The notes below the pieces were generated by a model. It searched no databases, was not told the origin of the DNA, and saw nothing but the letters and a program-made list of their open reading frames with translations. DNA of 64,000 nucleotides from Wolbachia pipientis. GTDB lineage: Bacteria > Pseudomonadota > Alphaproteobacteria > Rickettsiales > Anaplasmataceae. The stretch is from contig CP095495.1 of NCBI GenBank assembly GCA_023052945.1, positions 1,364,001 to 1,428,000 of the forward strand, given 5' to 3'. The position numbers and the translations under genes were made by a program. Every line of letters starts with the position of its first letter. Position 1 is the stretch's first letter. Below are positions 1 through 10,326 of the stretch, piece after piece.

Positions 1-1
1 T

Positions 2-112
2 AGAGGTAAAAATATCCTACAGGTGGCATATGAGCTTGGGAATAGAAAACCAATACCAGCAAAATTTATTAGCAGGACTGATGGGTGTTGGAAAACTATA
101 GCTACTGCTTAG
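2..112 (+). CDS. 3' end of an unidentified gene (partial)
   Basis: A reading frame is open from the left edge and stops with TAG at 110-112. It gives about 36 residues ending in GCWKTIATA. The start lies outside the window, so neither product nor family can be stated. It lies 39 bases upstream of the RepA-like gene on the same strand, so the two could be cotranscribed. The stretch is short enough that chance openness cannot be excluded. Confidence 0.35.
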   Translation, partial: RGKNILQVAYELGNRKPIPAKFISRTDGCWKTIATA

Positions 113-151
113 TTTCAATTAATTAAATTTAAAATATATTTAGAGGATTTT

Positions 152-2224
152 ATGGATATCTATTGTGATTTTAATACTGCAGCTCCACTAAAGAATGGAC
201 ATTATAAGCCATTAGAGGAGAAAGAGCAGTTAAAAGATCAACTTTTACTAGATATCAGATCTTGTCTTTCATACCTATTACCAAGGGGAACTTTTCGTGG
301 TGATAAGTTTTATGTGGGTGATGTACAAGGTAATAGAGGCAAAAGTACGGTAGTAGAATTAACTGGTAGTAAAGCCGGACTTTGGAAGGATTTCGAAAAA
401 GATGAAGGTGGTGATATCATTGATCTTTGGGCAGCAGTACATGGAAGAAGTGTCAGAACAGAGTTTCCTGAAGTAATGGCTTCTATAGCTGAATGGCTTG
501 GAAAAAAACATACTAGGAAATATAAAAATCTAGAACAATTTTTAACATGCAGTTGGAACTACTATGATGAAAACAATCAAGTTATTGTCATAGTCAACCG
601 TTATGATCTTCCCGAAGGAAAAGAATATCGTCCTTTTGATGTGAAAAAATCTACTTTTACTGCACCAGAAATCAGACCTTTGTACAATATTCCAGGTATT
701 TTGAAGTCCGATAAAGTTGTTCTGGTTGAAGGAGAAAAATGCGCTGAGGCACTTATAGAACAGGGGATCACTGCAACAACAGGGATGTTTGGAGCAAATG
801 CACCAACTGATAAAATAGACTGGTCACCCCTAAAGGGTAAAAATATTACTATTTGGCCTGATAATGATGAGGCAGGTCAGAAGTATGCTGAAAATGTTAT
901 TACAAAACTCATCAGCTTAGGTATTGCATCACTTTCTATGGTTAAAATTCCAGAGGGTAAACCGAAAGGCTGGGATGCTGCTGATTATTTACAAGAAAAT
1001 ACAAACGTCTCTGACTTTATCAAGAATAATGCAAAAAAAGTAATTATCAAACCACCACTAAATATTTTAGACTGGACTGCAGAGCGCTTTATAGGCCCAG
1101 TACCAGAACAAAAGTTTCTTGTTGAGGGTTTATTTCCCTTGGGTGTTACCTCAATAGTAGCTGCTATGAGCGATACAGGTAAGGGTATGCTTCTTCTTGA
1201 TCTTGCACTTAAAGTTGTAAGTGACAAAGATCAGATGTGTGGCTTTGGTTCGTTTGTTACTGAGCATGGGTCAGTTGTAATTTTTTCAGCAGAAGATGAT
1301 GCAGGTGAGGTACACCGCCGCTTAGAACGACTTGACCCTAAGTGTGAAAGATTAAAATATAAAGACAAACTATTTATTGTACCACTGCCAAACGTTAGAG
1401 GATCACTTACAATACTCAGAAATGTTCGTGGTAAAATTGTTGAAGTCTCTCTTGAATTCGAATCTGTAATGAAACAGCTTGAGGAAATTAAAGATTTGAA
1501 GTTAGTTGTATTTGATCCTCTTTCATCGTTTATCCATGCAGACATAAATGCTGATCCTGCTGTAGGAGATTATTTAATGTGTTTATTATCTGATTTAGCA
1601 AATAGCACTGGAGCTTCAGTAATTACTGCACATCATATGAGAAAGCCAAAGAGTGAGAAACCTATATTAACTGCTGAACAAGCACGAGATGCCATCCGTG
1701 GTACCTCTGCTCTTGTTAATGGTGTCAGATGTTCCTATGCTTTTTGGCCAGTGGAAGATACAGCTAAGCCAGAGATCTTTAGGTCAATGGGGGAGATTCC
1801 AAGACAAAATGCTTTATTTTATGGGGCGGTTGTTAAGGCAAATGGGTTAGCTGATCGCACTGTACGTACTTACCTAAGAAATCAAGAAACAGGGCTACTA
1901 GAAGATATAACAGCACAATTGAAAGTTAAAAACATTAGCGATAAAAGTCTTAAGATATATCTTATCGATGCAATTAAACGATCTGCTATTGCAGGGCATC
2001 CATTTACTCATACAGGAAGTGCAGGAGTATATAAACAACGGCATAGACTGCCTGAAATTTTTCACAATATGGGAAGAGATAAATTAGAACGTATGATACA
2101 GGAACTTTTACAGGTAAAACAGTTAGTAAAAGGAATGTCTAAAGGTTCAAGAGAGGATAAGTGGCTTGACGTTACAACAGGCCCCCTTTGCTTGTGGTAT
2201 AGGAAAATTCACCCCTGGAGCTGA
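152..2224 (+). CDS. repA: RepA-like TOPRIM primase / RecA-fold ATPase
   Basis: 690 residues. A primase-type TOPRIM domain shows the motif VVLVEGEKCAEA near residue 188 and the acidic DNDEAG near 236. A RecA/AAA-type ATPase core follows: a P-loop-like AAMSDTGKGM near 338-347, a Walker B strand LVVFDP near 452, and ITAHHMRKP, typical of RepA/DnaB-like replicative ATPases. The architecture matches the RepA-type replication proteins found with WO phage regions; the likely role is priming and unwinding at a phage or plasmid-like origin. The start ATG follows an AGAGGA ribosome site. The P-loop has Gly where Ser/Thr normally follows GK. Membership of a WO module is inferred, since no other replication gene is adjacent. 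Confidence 0.8.
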   Translation: MDIYCDFNTAAPLKNGHYKPLEEKEQLKDQLLLDIRSCLSYLLPRGTFRGDKFYVGDVQGNRGKSTVVELTGSKAGLWKDFEKDEGGDIIDLWAAVHGRSVRTEFPEVMASIAEWLGKKHTRKYKNLEQFLTCSWNYYDENNQVIVIVNRYDLPEGKEYRPFDVKKSTFTAPEIRPLYNIPGILKSDKVVLVEGEKCAEALIEQGITATTGMFGANAPTDKIDWSPLKGKNITIWPDNDEAGQKYAENVITKLISLGIASLSMVKIPEGKPKGWDAADYLQENTNVSDFIKNNAKKVIIKPPLNILDWTAERFIGPVPEQKFLVEGLFPLGVTSIVAAMSDTGKGMLLLDLALKVVSDKDQMCGFGSFVTEHGSVVIFSAEDDAGEVHRRLERLDPKCERLKYKDKLFIVPLPNVRGSLTILRNVRGKIVEVSLEFESVMKQLEEIKDLKLVVFDPLSSFIHADINADPAVGDYLMCLLSDLANSTGASVITAHHMRKPKSEKPILTAEQARDAIRGTSALVNGVRCSYAFWPVEDTAKPEIFRSMGEIPRQNALFYGAVVKANGLADRTVRTYLRNQETGLLEDITAQLKVKNISDKSLKIYLIDAIKRSAIAGHPFTHTGSAGVYKQRHRLPEIFHNMGRDKLERMIQELLQVKQLVKGMSKGSREDKWLDVTTGPLCLWYRKIHPWS

Positions 2225-3481
2225 AGATCTTAACTGCAAATAAAACTTCTGTAGGTAAATTCTTTACAGCTATTTTTAATAGATCTCTTATTCAAATACT
2301 TGTTCTGTAGGCTTTGTTGCACTGCTCCTAACCATACTTTTTCTATATGTGGATATATACAATATTCAGTTGCTAGTTTACGTTGAATACTACAATAGAT
2401 AGATATATAGTAGAATGGAGAAACAACTAGAAATAGCTAAAACCATACCAGATGGGCTATTGGTTTTTCAACAGCTATGCAAGAATATTTTTACAAACAG
2501 ATATTAATCTCTTGATTAAAAATTGATATCTATTATAGGTAGCATTATATTCCTAATTCCTAGGTTATCAGCTAAATAGTTAGAAATCAAGGAAGCTAAA
2601 CCACGCATGAAACCTAGCTTTTTTACCTACGTTCCTAACAGTGTTCCTAGAAGGTATGTATCTAAAGTTAGCCATTATGGCTGATTTCGCTATTCCTAAA
2701 ACCCTTATATATTATATATATATAATAACAATAGTAATAAATATAAATTAATAAATATATAAACTACAAAAAATAAAACTTATCAAAAAGAAAGAAGATC
2801 AAAAAGACCACTACAAAACTTATTAAGATATTTAAATTGAATAAGAAAGAACAAATGGCTCATAATTGCGTTTTGAGACGATTCTGTGACTTCAGGGTAC
2901 AATTAACCCCCTCGACCTAAAGAATGCTTATAATAGCCCTTAAAATTCGATTATGATGCACCTCTAAGTCATTCTCTACTCCAAACTTTTATCTTTGTAG
3001 AAGAAACCCTGGTCTAGTCTGTCACGTTTTTTATTTGTTGTAAAATATTTTTTCAAAAAAAGTGAACAGTTTTTGTAATTTTGGTGCAACAAGAGCTGGT
3101 TATTTTAGAGGTCTTATGGAAATATAACGACTTTTATCTAAAACTCCTAAGTTTAGGTAATCTCTATAAATAATTTATAGATGAAGCTAAAGAAAAAAAG
3201 TTTGAAGTTGCTGCCATAAACATAAGCTACAAAACCCGCTTAAAATGGAGACAAAGATCAAAATTTATTTATTTACTTCTCCTTTACTCTGATTTAAAAA
3301 ATAGTGTCCTTTATTGGACTTTGGAAGTAGGAACTACTGTGTTTGCAATGTAACAGAAAATGGTGCATAGAGGTGATATGACGGACAGCACTGAAAAAGT
3401 AAAGATATAGGGCTCCAAGGGTAGTGAATCTTCTCTAAAAAAGGCAAAAAGTGGATGTCATTGCGGTAGCTCATTTTTATG
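2225..3481. other. 1.26-kb stretch without a convincing gene
   Basis: The stretch is very AT-rich, with a TATATA-rich block near 2706-2760. A minus-strand frame from about 2383 down to 2242 stays open for some 45 codons (core ending EKVWLGAVQQSLQ) and may be a transposase or phage gene remnant. Just before the RhuM gene, around 3410-3480, a plus-strand frame reads like a decayed C terminus with SGCHCGSSF. No tRNA, terminator or complete gene was seen. Confidence 0.4.
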
Positions 3482-4492
3482 TCAGATAGTTATTTTCTCA
3501 CTTTCTTTACTTGCTTTAATCAATTCATCAAAATCAGATTCATGTAATTTGTCCTGTATAACTCTGTACTTTTCGTATTCTCCTTCGGCTAGGGCTTTTG
3601 CAACTTCAGCACTAACTTTACCAGCATCTTTAAGTACTTCATAATCATTGAACAATAGAAATGCATCCAATTTTTCAACCCAATCCTGCATTTTCATTAG
3701 CCGATGCTTTCTTGCTTGAAGTTCTGCATAATCTAGATACATCGAAACAATGTGATTTAGTTCACTTAACTCTTTTTCAGTCAAGTAGTTTTTCGCAATA
3801 CTTACATCACTCTTATGAATTTTGTTACCTGGACCATCTTTCCATGTAGTTAGCCCCATATGTGGTTTTTCGTGATCAACTCGAGAACATATCAACTCTG
3901 CTGCAGTTAAACCATAAATTGCCCAATATAATTTATTTTGTACTTTTGCGTAAAATTGTCTTGTTATATCCGAATTTGGATCATAATCTGCAGAGCATTC
4001 AGCATAAATGTCGGTAATCTTCTGGTAGAACCTACGTTCAGATGCTCGTATTTCCCTGATTTTTTCAAGTAATTCATTGAAGTAGTCTTTGCCAAACTTT
4101 GGGCCGTTTTTTAGCCGTTCACTATTCAATGCAAATCCTTTGATGATAAAATCCCTCAAAACTTTTGTAGCCCATACTCTGAAAGATGTAGCCTTTTTAG
4201 AATTAACTCGATAACCAACAGCTATAATTGCATCTAAGTTGTAAAGTTGTGTAGGATACTGTTTACCATCTTCAGCAGTATTCCGGAAAATCCGGACAAC
4301 TGAATCTTTATCTAACTCTTGACTGGCAAATATGTTCTGTAAATGCTCACTAATTGTTCTGATATTAACATCAAACAACTCTGCCATTTTTTTCTGTGCA
4401 AGCCAGATGTTTTCATCTTGATACAAAACATCAATTCTCACGTCTCCGTCTGGAGTTGTATATAATAAAATTTCGTTTCCATTTATTATCAT
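3482..4492 (-). CDS. rhuM: RhuM-family protein
   Basis: 336 residues, full length for the RhuM (virulence protein RhuM) family. The N-terminal half holds the family hallmarks: the DNA-binding-like stretch IWLAQKKMAELFDVNIRTIS, then YNLDAIIAVGYRVNS near 83-97 and FRVWATKVL near 104-112. The C-terminal half is helical and charged, ending near SESEKITI. RhuM proteins are widespread on prophages and pathogenicity islands; their biochemical function is not established, and a nucleic-acid-binding or toxin-like role has been suggested. The gene stands alone between the RepA region and the inverted repeat, on the opposite strand from RepA, which suggests an independent cargo gene. Confidence 0.85.
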   Translation of the reverse strand: MIINGNEILLYTTPDGDVRIDVLYQDENIWLAQKKMAELFDVNIRTISEHLQNIFASQELDKDSVVRIFRNTAEDGKQYPTQLYNLDAIIAVGYRVNSKKATSFRVWATKVLRDFIIKGFALNSERLKNGPKFGKDYFNELLEKIREIRASERRFYQKITDIYAECSADYDPNSDITRQFYAKVQNKLYWAIYGLTAAELICSRVDHEKPHMGLTTWKDGPGNKIHKSDVSIAKNYLTEKELSELNHIVSMYLDYAELQARKHRLMKMQDWVEKLDAFLLFNDYEVLKDAGKVSAEVAKALAEGEYEKYRVIQDKLHESDFDELIKASKESEKITI

Positions 4493-4869
4493 ATCTACTC
4501 TACCTTACTTCAAGTAGTATATAGGTTATTTGTGAAAGAGACAAGCAAATGTGAAACATTAAAAATAGAGCTTTAGCTGATAAGCAGTTTTGAAATTATT
4601 TTAACTTTTTTTTGAGAAAATCCCGGAAAAAGTAGTAAGAAATCCGGTATATATTAGTATAGGGGCATTGAGTGTAGATGTGCTTCAAACACAAAAGCCG
4701 GCAAACGAACAGAGTAGAAAAGATTGAAGAAAGCAAAAGAAACGAGATAGGTTTTTGGTGAGTTACGTAATTGAGAATTTATATTTTTTTAAATAAGACA
4801 AAAACTGTATTTTAAAGCTAGATGTGACTTTAGGGTAAAATATACTACTTTTACTTTTCGTCAACACAG

Positions 4870-5976
4870 TTAACGAACTACCACAGTAAAAGGGTTAATA
4901 CGGTAACCATAATCTCTACGCGATGATCCAGGCCAACCAACTGTTTGAATCACATCATTACGTTCGATGTTTAGTCCTAACTTTTTAGCTAAGGTGGTTT
5001 TTATTGTCCTTTGAATTGTGTTTAATGGTTTTCTGATGTGATGTTCTGGATCTGCTTCTTGATCAAGATTTAGATGTTTTTCTATTTGAGTTATGCTAAG
5101 CAATGTGTGTTTTTCAGGAGGTAATTCTTTTTTACAATCATGCAAAAATTGTTCAAATAATATGCGAAAAACTTTCATACATGCTACAGCTTTCTTATTC
5201 AGAATCTCTATATTGTTTACGTAAAGTGAGCCTTCTACCAATTGTAACTCTAGTAATTCTTTCTCTCTAGCAGGTTCAATTTGCTCAAGTGAAGTATGTA
5301 AAATTTGCATTGAAGTATTTGGTATTAACTCTGGTACTCCTCTTTGTACTGCTTCTTGAAATACTGCAATTAGAGTCCTACGCTGACAGAAAAGGTCAAC
5401 CATTTCTACTATAGGCAAATCAAGAGGTATGTTTGGTATATTTTTTCTCAGTATTACTAATACGGTTGGATTGACTCTTAGCCTATCTATGGTTAAGAAT
5501 GTTGGATTGGTGCAAAAATCAAGAATAATGAGATTTACAAATTCACCTTGGCCACCAATATAATAAACTCCTCTTTCCACCTTTTGCCACATGAAATGCG
5601 TAGTACTTAGCTGACCTTCAAACCAATGCATGATTTTCTCTGGGTTTAAATATACAGATAAGCGATGAAATCTTTGTTTCCTGTAGGTATTAGGTAAAAT
5701 ATCACGGTTGCAATTTTCACAAATTATATTATCGCATACTTCATCAAAATCCTTATCAATGAAAATCTCATTGTTACAGTATGGATCAACTACATTTGGC
5801 CAATCTAATTTATCTTGTCTATGAGAGCAGATAATATAGGCCCTCTCTTGCATCTTAATTAATTCAAGATTCGACAAATACTTTGCTGCTTTGATATAAT
5901 TTTGATTTGAATTAACCCAGGAACTACCAGAACTAAAAATGTCAGAAATTTGCTCTTGGCAAGATTGTAAGACCAT
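4870..5976 (-). CDS. Unknown protein, repeat ORF3 (left copy)
   Basis: 368 residues, family not recognised. Three cysteine positions near residues 49, 67 and the pair ICENC near 84-88 look like a small zinc-binding module. The C terminus (NTIQRTIKTTLAKKLGL, then GWPGSSRRDYGYRI) has the look of a winged-helix or DNA-contacting tail; that is inference. It overlaps the preceding frame by 35 bases, and its first residues (MVLQSCQEQ) read as an out-of-frame continuation of it, so this may be the C-terminal part of one longer ancestral protein. The right copy at 62696-63802 differs by a small number of substitutions. Confidence 0.6.
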   Translation of the reverse strand: MVLQSCQEQISDIFSSGSSWVNSNQNYIKAAKYLSNLELIKMQERAYIICSHRQDKLDWPNVVDPYCNNEIFIDKDFDEVCDNIICENCNRDILPNTYRKQRFHRLSVYLNPEKIMHWFEGQLSTTHFMWQKVERGVYYIGGQGEFVNLIILDFCTNPTFLTIDRLRVNPTVLVILRKNIPNIPLDLPIVEMVDLFCQRRTLIAVFQEAVQRGVPELIPNTSMQILHTSLEQIEPAREKELLELQLVEGSLYVNNIEILNKKAVACMKVFRILFEQFLHDCKKELPPEKHTLLSITQIEKHLNLDQEADPEHHIRKPLNTIQRTIKTTLAKKLGLNIERNDVIQTVGWPGSSRRDYGYRINPFTVVVR

Positions 5977-6208
5977 AAAATTGTTTCATGTATGCTTTAA
6001 AATCCTCTCTTTCCTTTTTATTCAACGGATGTTCAGAGTAGTAAATTGCTATGTACTCATCACTTTGCTTAAAAAATAATCCTATCTTTTTGCCTTGAAA
6101 TATTATCTTCATCAATTCAATAGATTTTAGTATATCACCAATAGAAGGGTGTAAAATATAAAGCTCAGATGCAATAGGATCATGTGGTATAACGGTAAAG
6201 TAATGCAA
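5942..6208 (-). CDS. Unknown protein, repeat ORF2 (left copy)
   Basis: 88 residues and identical to the copy at 62464-62730. It has no recognisable domain. It overlaps the upstream frame by 82 bases and the downstream frame by 35 bases, each in a different phase. The simplest reading is the middle segment of a gene broken by two frameshifts; the alternatives are translational coupling or frameshifting. Identity of both copies shows that the arrangement existed before the duplication. Confidence 0.45.
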   Translation of the reverse strand: MHYFTVIPHDPIASELYILHPSIGDILKSIELMKIIFQGKKIGLFFKQSDEYIAIYYSEHPLNKKEREDFKAYMKQFYGLTILPRANF

Positions 6209-7383
6209 GTGTTGCTATATTTAAAACGATTTGACTGAAATTTTAACTCAAAAGTGAATATATTTGAATCAGAGCCATCAACACAAACTTTAATGAATTT
6301 ATATACTTGCTCTGCAAAGTTTTTATCCTGCGCGTTTACAAAAACACATTCAGAGCTAAAATAACGACTCGCAATGCTATTTGCTATCTCTGTAGCTTGA
6401 TCAATATTTTTGGCAGTAAGATCTACTTGAGTACCATTAACTAGAAAATCCAAAATCATCCAATCTGGCTTATGACCATGAATAACCTTGTTTGAGTTTA
6501 GTAGTAAATCTATACCACTAGCTCTACGAACTAATACATATAAACGATTTTGATGGTAGAAGAAACCTTGTAATTGATTTTCAAAACCGTCATTGCGTTT
6601 AATGTCGTCTTCTTTCAGTATCTGCACTATGGTTTCCTGAGAGATGAAGTCTTTAAATGGAACATTTGGTTGTCGTGGTGTCTTTTGAAGAGCAAATGAT
6701 ACAGAACCTTTTCTTTGTATTTTTTCAAAGTGATAGACAGACTTTAAAAGGTTGTGATCTACATGAAACAATAGAAATAACAAAGACTTTTTGTCGTATT
6801 TATTGTTACCTTTTAGAAGGTAGGATTTCATGAGTTCCTCAGTCAATGCAGATCTTGCAATTTCACTGACAGTAGCTTCAAGCTTTGGAACCCTAGGACA
6901 ATGTTGCATATTTTGATTTTGCCTACTCTGAGCAACAAATTCCTTTATTCGAAATACTATAGTTATATCATCAACGTTAACCTCTATCCTCTCAACTAAT
7001 TTCCTTATTACACTACGCTTTTCTAACCAATCATATTGATCAATCTCTGACTCGATTCCAGAAGAAAACTTCCTTATGCTGCTTATGATCATTGCAAACT
7101 CTTGCTGTGTCTCTTTCTGATCTTTCATCCTTTCTTTTTCCTCTTCCACTTCTTTTAAGTGTCCTTTCATTTCTGTGATTCTTGACTCAAATTCCTCTTG
7201 ATTTATGTACTCGTTAGTATAACTATCAATCAACCTTGAAATGCCTCGTTTTAATTTGCTTTCTTGCCTCTCAAGATCTTGCTCCAATGGTGACTCTTTG
7301 CTTCCCTCCAGTCTTTGTTGGTATTCATTCATCATCCCTTCCGGCTCATTCAATATGCTTCTTACTTTTTCCCATATAGCCAT
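6127..7383 (-). pseudogene. Chimeric ORF: recombinase C terminus fused to repeat ORF1
   Basis: This 418-codon open frame has two unrelated halves. Residues 1 to about 165 are the coiled-coil C-terminal region of a large serine recombinase (DLERQESKLKRGISRLIDSY, then RSVIRKLVERIEVNVDDITI). After QHCPRVP it switches, at KLEATVSEIARSAL, to the unknown protein whose intact N terminus is seen only at 61499. The junction coincides with the edge of the inverted repeat at 6887. It therefore arose by rearrangement and is probably not a functional fusion, although the frame stays open across it. Confidence 0.8.
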
Positions 7384-8495
7384 CTCTAATACATCTGCAT
7401 GGACCGGTTTACTGTTACATATTCCCCTAACACTACTGCTAAAAGCATATATGGTGCTACAACGATAATAGTAGTTAATCCCTCCTTTTTTTTACTCCCA
7501 CCACGCACACCGCAATAAGCATATCTACAGTGTTGACACACAATTAAACCTTGTAGCAGGTACGCTGCTTTCCTTTTCTGTATTCTCGCTCTTTCTCTAT
7601 TTTCAGCCAGTTGTTCTTCCACTGCATTAAATAATGCCTCATCTACTATCCTTGGTATTGGAATGTAAATCCAATTCTCTTTACTTGGATAAGTAAGAGA
7701 ACGCTTTTGCTGGCTGCCAGCATTTCTTTGTGGTCTTATTCTTGGTTTTGCTGGATTTGACTTTGTTTTACCAAATGCTGCTTGCCCTTTATACGCAGGA
7801 TTTTTTAATATCTGCTGGATGGTGCTTCGGTTCCACATCTCTCTTCCTTTTTGTGTCCTTACTGACCTTTCTTTTAGCCTACGTATTGTTTCATTAATGC
7901 TTACTCTTTCTTCACCTATCCACATGAACAGTTTTTTTACTATTCTCGCCTCTTCTTCATTAATTTCAAATCTCCTTTCTTCACCTGTTGTGCCACTCTT
8001 TATATATCGATAACCATAAGGCGCTACAGCCATTACACTTATACAGCCTTTTCTTGCCGCATGCAGTCTTCCTCGGCGATTCCTCTCCATAATCTTTGCT
8101 CGTTCATACTCTGCTATTGCTCCTTGCATTTGTAGTAGTAAATTAGATTCTGGACTATTACCAACCTGATGGTTTAAAAAGATCACCTCGGCTCCTGCTT
8201 TTTGAAATTCTTCCAGCAATATCATCTGATGTACGTAATTACGTGATAACCTATCTGGTGAGTGAATATACACTTTATCAATTTTTCCTTCTGCTACTTT
8301 ATCTCTTAATTCATCTAAACCAGGTCACTCTAATTTCGATCCACTATACCCATTATCTATGAATTTATGCTCATTTAGTAGCTCTTGCTTATCCTCATTA
8401 ATTCTACGCTCCAACTCAGCTACTTGACTTTCTATTGTTCCTTCTTGTACTTGCCTCTTCGATGAAACTCTTGCATATAAGCTCACTACTTTCAT
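6888..8495 (-). pseudogene. Large serine recombinase A (degraded)
   Basis: It starts at 8495 after an AAGGAGG site. The N-terminal resolvase domain carries the catalytic serine in YARVSSKRQ. A TGA at 8325-8327 replaces the arginine codon of the conserved SKLE-R-PGLD stretch seen in the sister genes. The body resumes with YIHSPDRLSR, the recombinase domain and part of the zinc ribbon. The frame is then lost at an 8-base homopolymer run (7486-7493); the coiled coil continues in the other phase from 7383. The 3' end is replaced by the inverted repeat. One nonsense mutation, one frameshift and one truncation make activity very unlikely. It lies in tandem with recombinase B. Confidence 0.9.
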
Positions 8496-8709
8496 TTGCA
8501 CCTTTCTTTCCTCCTTTAACTTCTCACACTAAACTCATAACAGCTTTTTACAGTTTGTTGTTCTTACAGTTAGTAGCTCTTCTGTGAAAAACTACCTATT
8601 CTCATTCTGTCTTACAATTTTTCCTACAAATTCACCTTTTGTTTTCCCCGTCTACTATATCAATTCTTTTTTATTGACCTCGCCTATTTCTATCATAAAT
8701 TGCTGCACC

Positions 8710-10326
8710 TTACTCGCTTTCTGGTCGTGCAATTCTTTCTCTGATAGCTTGTATATCTTGATTTTGTTTATTTTGGGTAACAAATTCTTTTATTCGAAAT
8801 ACTATAGTTATATTATCAACGTTAATCTCTATTCTCTCAATTAACTTCCTTATTACACTACGTTTATCTAACCAATCCAATTGATCTAGCTCTAATTTTA
8901 TCCCAGAATAAAACTCCTTTATGTTACCTATTATATTAGTCAACTCTTCCTGTACCTCTTTCTTATCTTTTATCCTTTTCTTTTCCTCTTCCTTTTCTTT
9001 TAATCGCTGTTTCATTCCTTTGATTCTTAACTCGAATTCCTCTTGATTTATATACCCACTTGCATAACTATCAATCAGCCCAGAAATACCTCGTTTTAAT
9101 TTGCTTTCTTCCCTCTCAAGACCTTCCTCCAATAGCAACTCTTTACTTCCTAGCAGGTGCCGTTGATATTCATTTATCAACCTTTCTGGTTTCTTCAATA
9201 TACCTTTTACTTTTTTCCATATAGTTGTTTCTAATGCATCTGCTTGCACCGGTCTGTTGCCGCATGCTTCCTTATAACTTGGAGCAATACAACAATAATA
9301 AGAATGATAGTAGGTTCCCCTCCTATTTATAGTAGATGCACCGCAATAAGCATATCTACAGCGTTGACACACAGTTAAACCTTGTAGCAGGTACGCTACT
9401 TTCCTTTTCTGTCTTTTCACTCTTTCTCTATTTTCAGCCAGTTGCTCTTGTACTGTATTAAACAATTCTTCATCAACTATTCTTGGTACTGCAATATAAA
9501 TCCAATTCTCTTTATCTTGGGAGTACCTAGAACAACTTTTCTGCCTACCAGCATTCCGTTGTGGCCTTATTTCTGGTTTTACTTGGCCTGCCTTAGTCCT
9601 GCCATACACTGCTTGCCCTTTGTATACAGGATTTTTTAATATCTGACTGATGGTGCTTCTGTTCCACCTCTCTTCTCCTGTTTGTGTCCTTATTGACCTT
9701 TCTTTTAGTCTACATATTACCTCTATAGTTCCTATTCTTTCTTTCCCTACCCACATGAACAATTCTCTCACTACTTTTGCTTCCTCTTCATTAATTTCAA
9801 GTTTCCCTTCTTCACCTATTGTGCCCTTCTTTATGTATCGATAACCATAAGATGCTTTGCCTATTACACTGACACTGCCTCTTCTTGCCGCATGGAGTTT
9901 TCCCCGCCGATACCGTTCCATCATCTTCGCTCGTTCATACTCCGCTACTGCTCCCTGCATTTGCAATAGTAAGTTTGACTCCGGACTTTTATCCGTTTTA
10001 TAGTTTAAAAAGATTACCTCTACTCCTGCTTTTTCAAATTCTTCGAGCAAGATCATTTAATATACAGTTTTTCGTGATAACCTATCTGGTGAATGAATAT
10101 AAATTTTATCAATTTCTCCTTTTCCTACTTTATCGCGTAACCTATCTAAATCGGGACGCTCTAAATCTGATCCACTATACCCATTGTCTATGAATCTATA
10201 CTCATTTAGTAGCTTGTGCTCATCTTCACTAATTCTACGCTCCAACTCCGCTATTTGACTCTCTATTGTTCCCTTCTGTGCTTGCTTTTCTGATGATACT
10301 CTCGCATATAAACTCACTACTTTCAT
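8710..10326 (-). pseudogene. Large serine recombinase B (one nonsense codon)
   Basis: Domains in order: catalytic resolvase domain (LYARVSSEKQ), the recombinase domain, a zinc ribbon (VCQRCRYAYCG, then a later Cys), and a coiled-coil C terminus (ESKLKRGISGLIDSYASGY). A single TAA at 10057-10059 replaces the glutamine codon found in the intact gene (SRKSAHQMILL there, SRKTVY-stop-MILL here). The frame is otherwise open across the stop. Without readthrough this gives an 89-residue catalytic fragment and a 448-residue DNA-binding fragment, so it is most likely inactive. It would have served integration and excision of the left prophage arm. A small conserved ORF overlaps its 5' end. Confidence 0.9.

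Larger units (their letters stand above)
4714..6887 (-). repeat. Left copy of a ~2.2-kb long inverted repeat
   Basis: Read on the minus strand this segment matches 61785-63993 on the plus strand. The inner boundary is sharp: both copies share CAAAGCTTGAAGCTACTG and then differ completely beyond it. Coding parts are near identical; the 88-residue middle frame is unchanged. The non-coding tail past the last stop codon has drifted and carries indels. The left copy lacks the first ~95 codons of the gene, which are present on the right, and is joined instead to a recombinase gene. This makes the right copy the more complete one. Confidence 0.9.

Noticed and set aside
2706..2830. AT-rich block near RepA as a replication origin with iterons
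   Set aside because: No repeated iteron unit or DnaA-box series could be found by reading. The block is simple TA-rich sequence common in this genome.
5942..6208. ORF2 of the repeat as a firmly independent gene
   Set aside because: It overlaps both neighbours, lacks a clear ribosome site and reads like the continuation of ORF1. Kept only as a low-confidence CDS.
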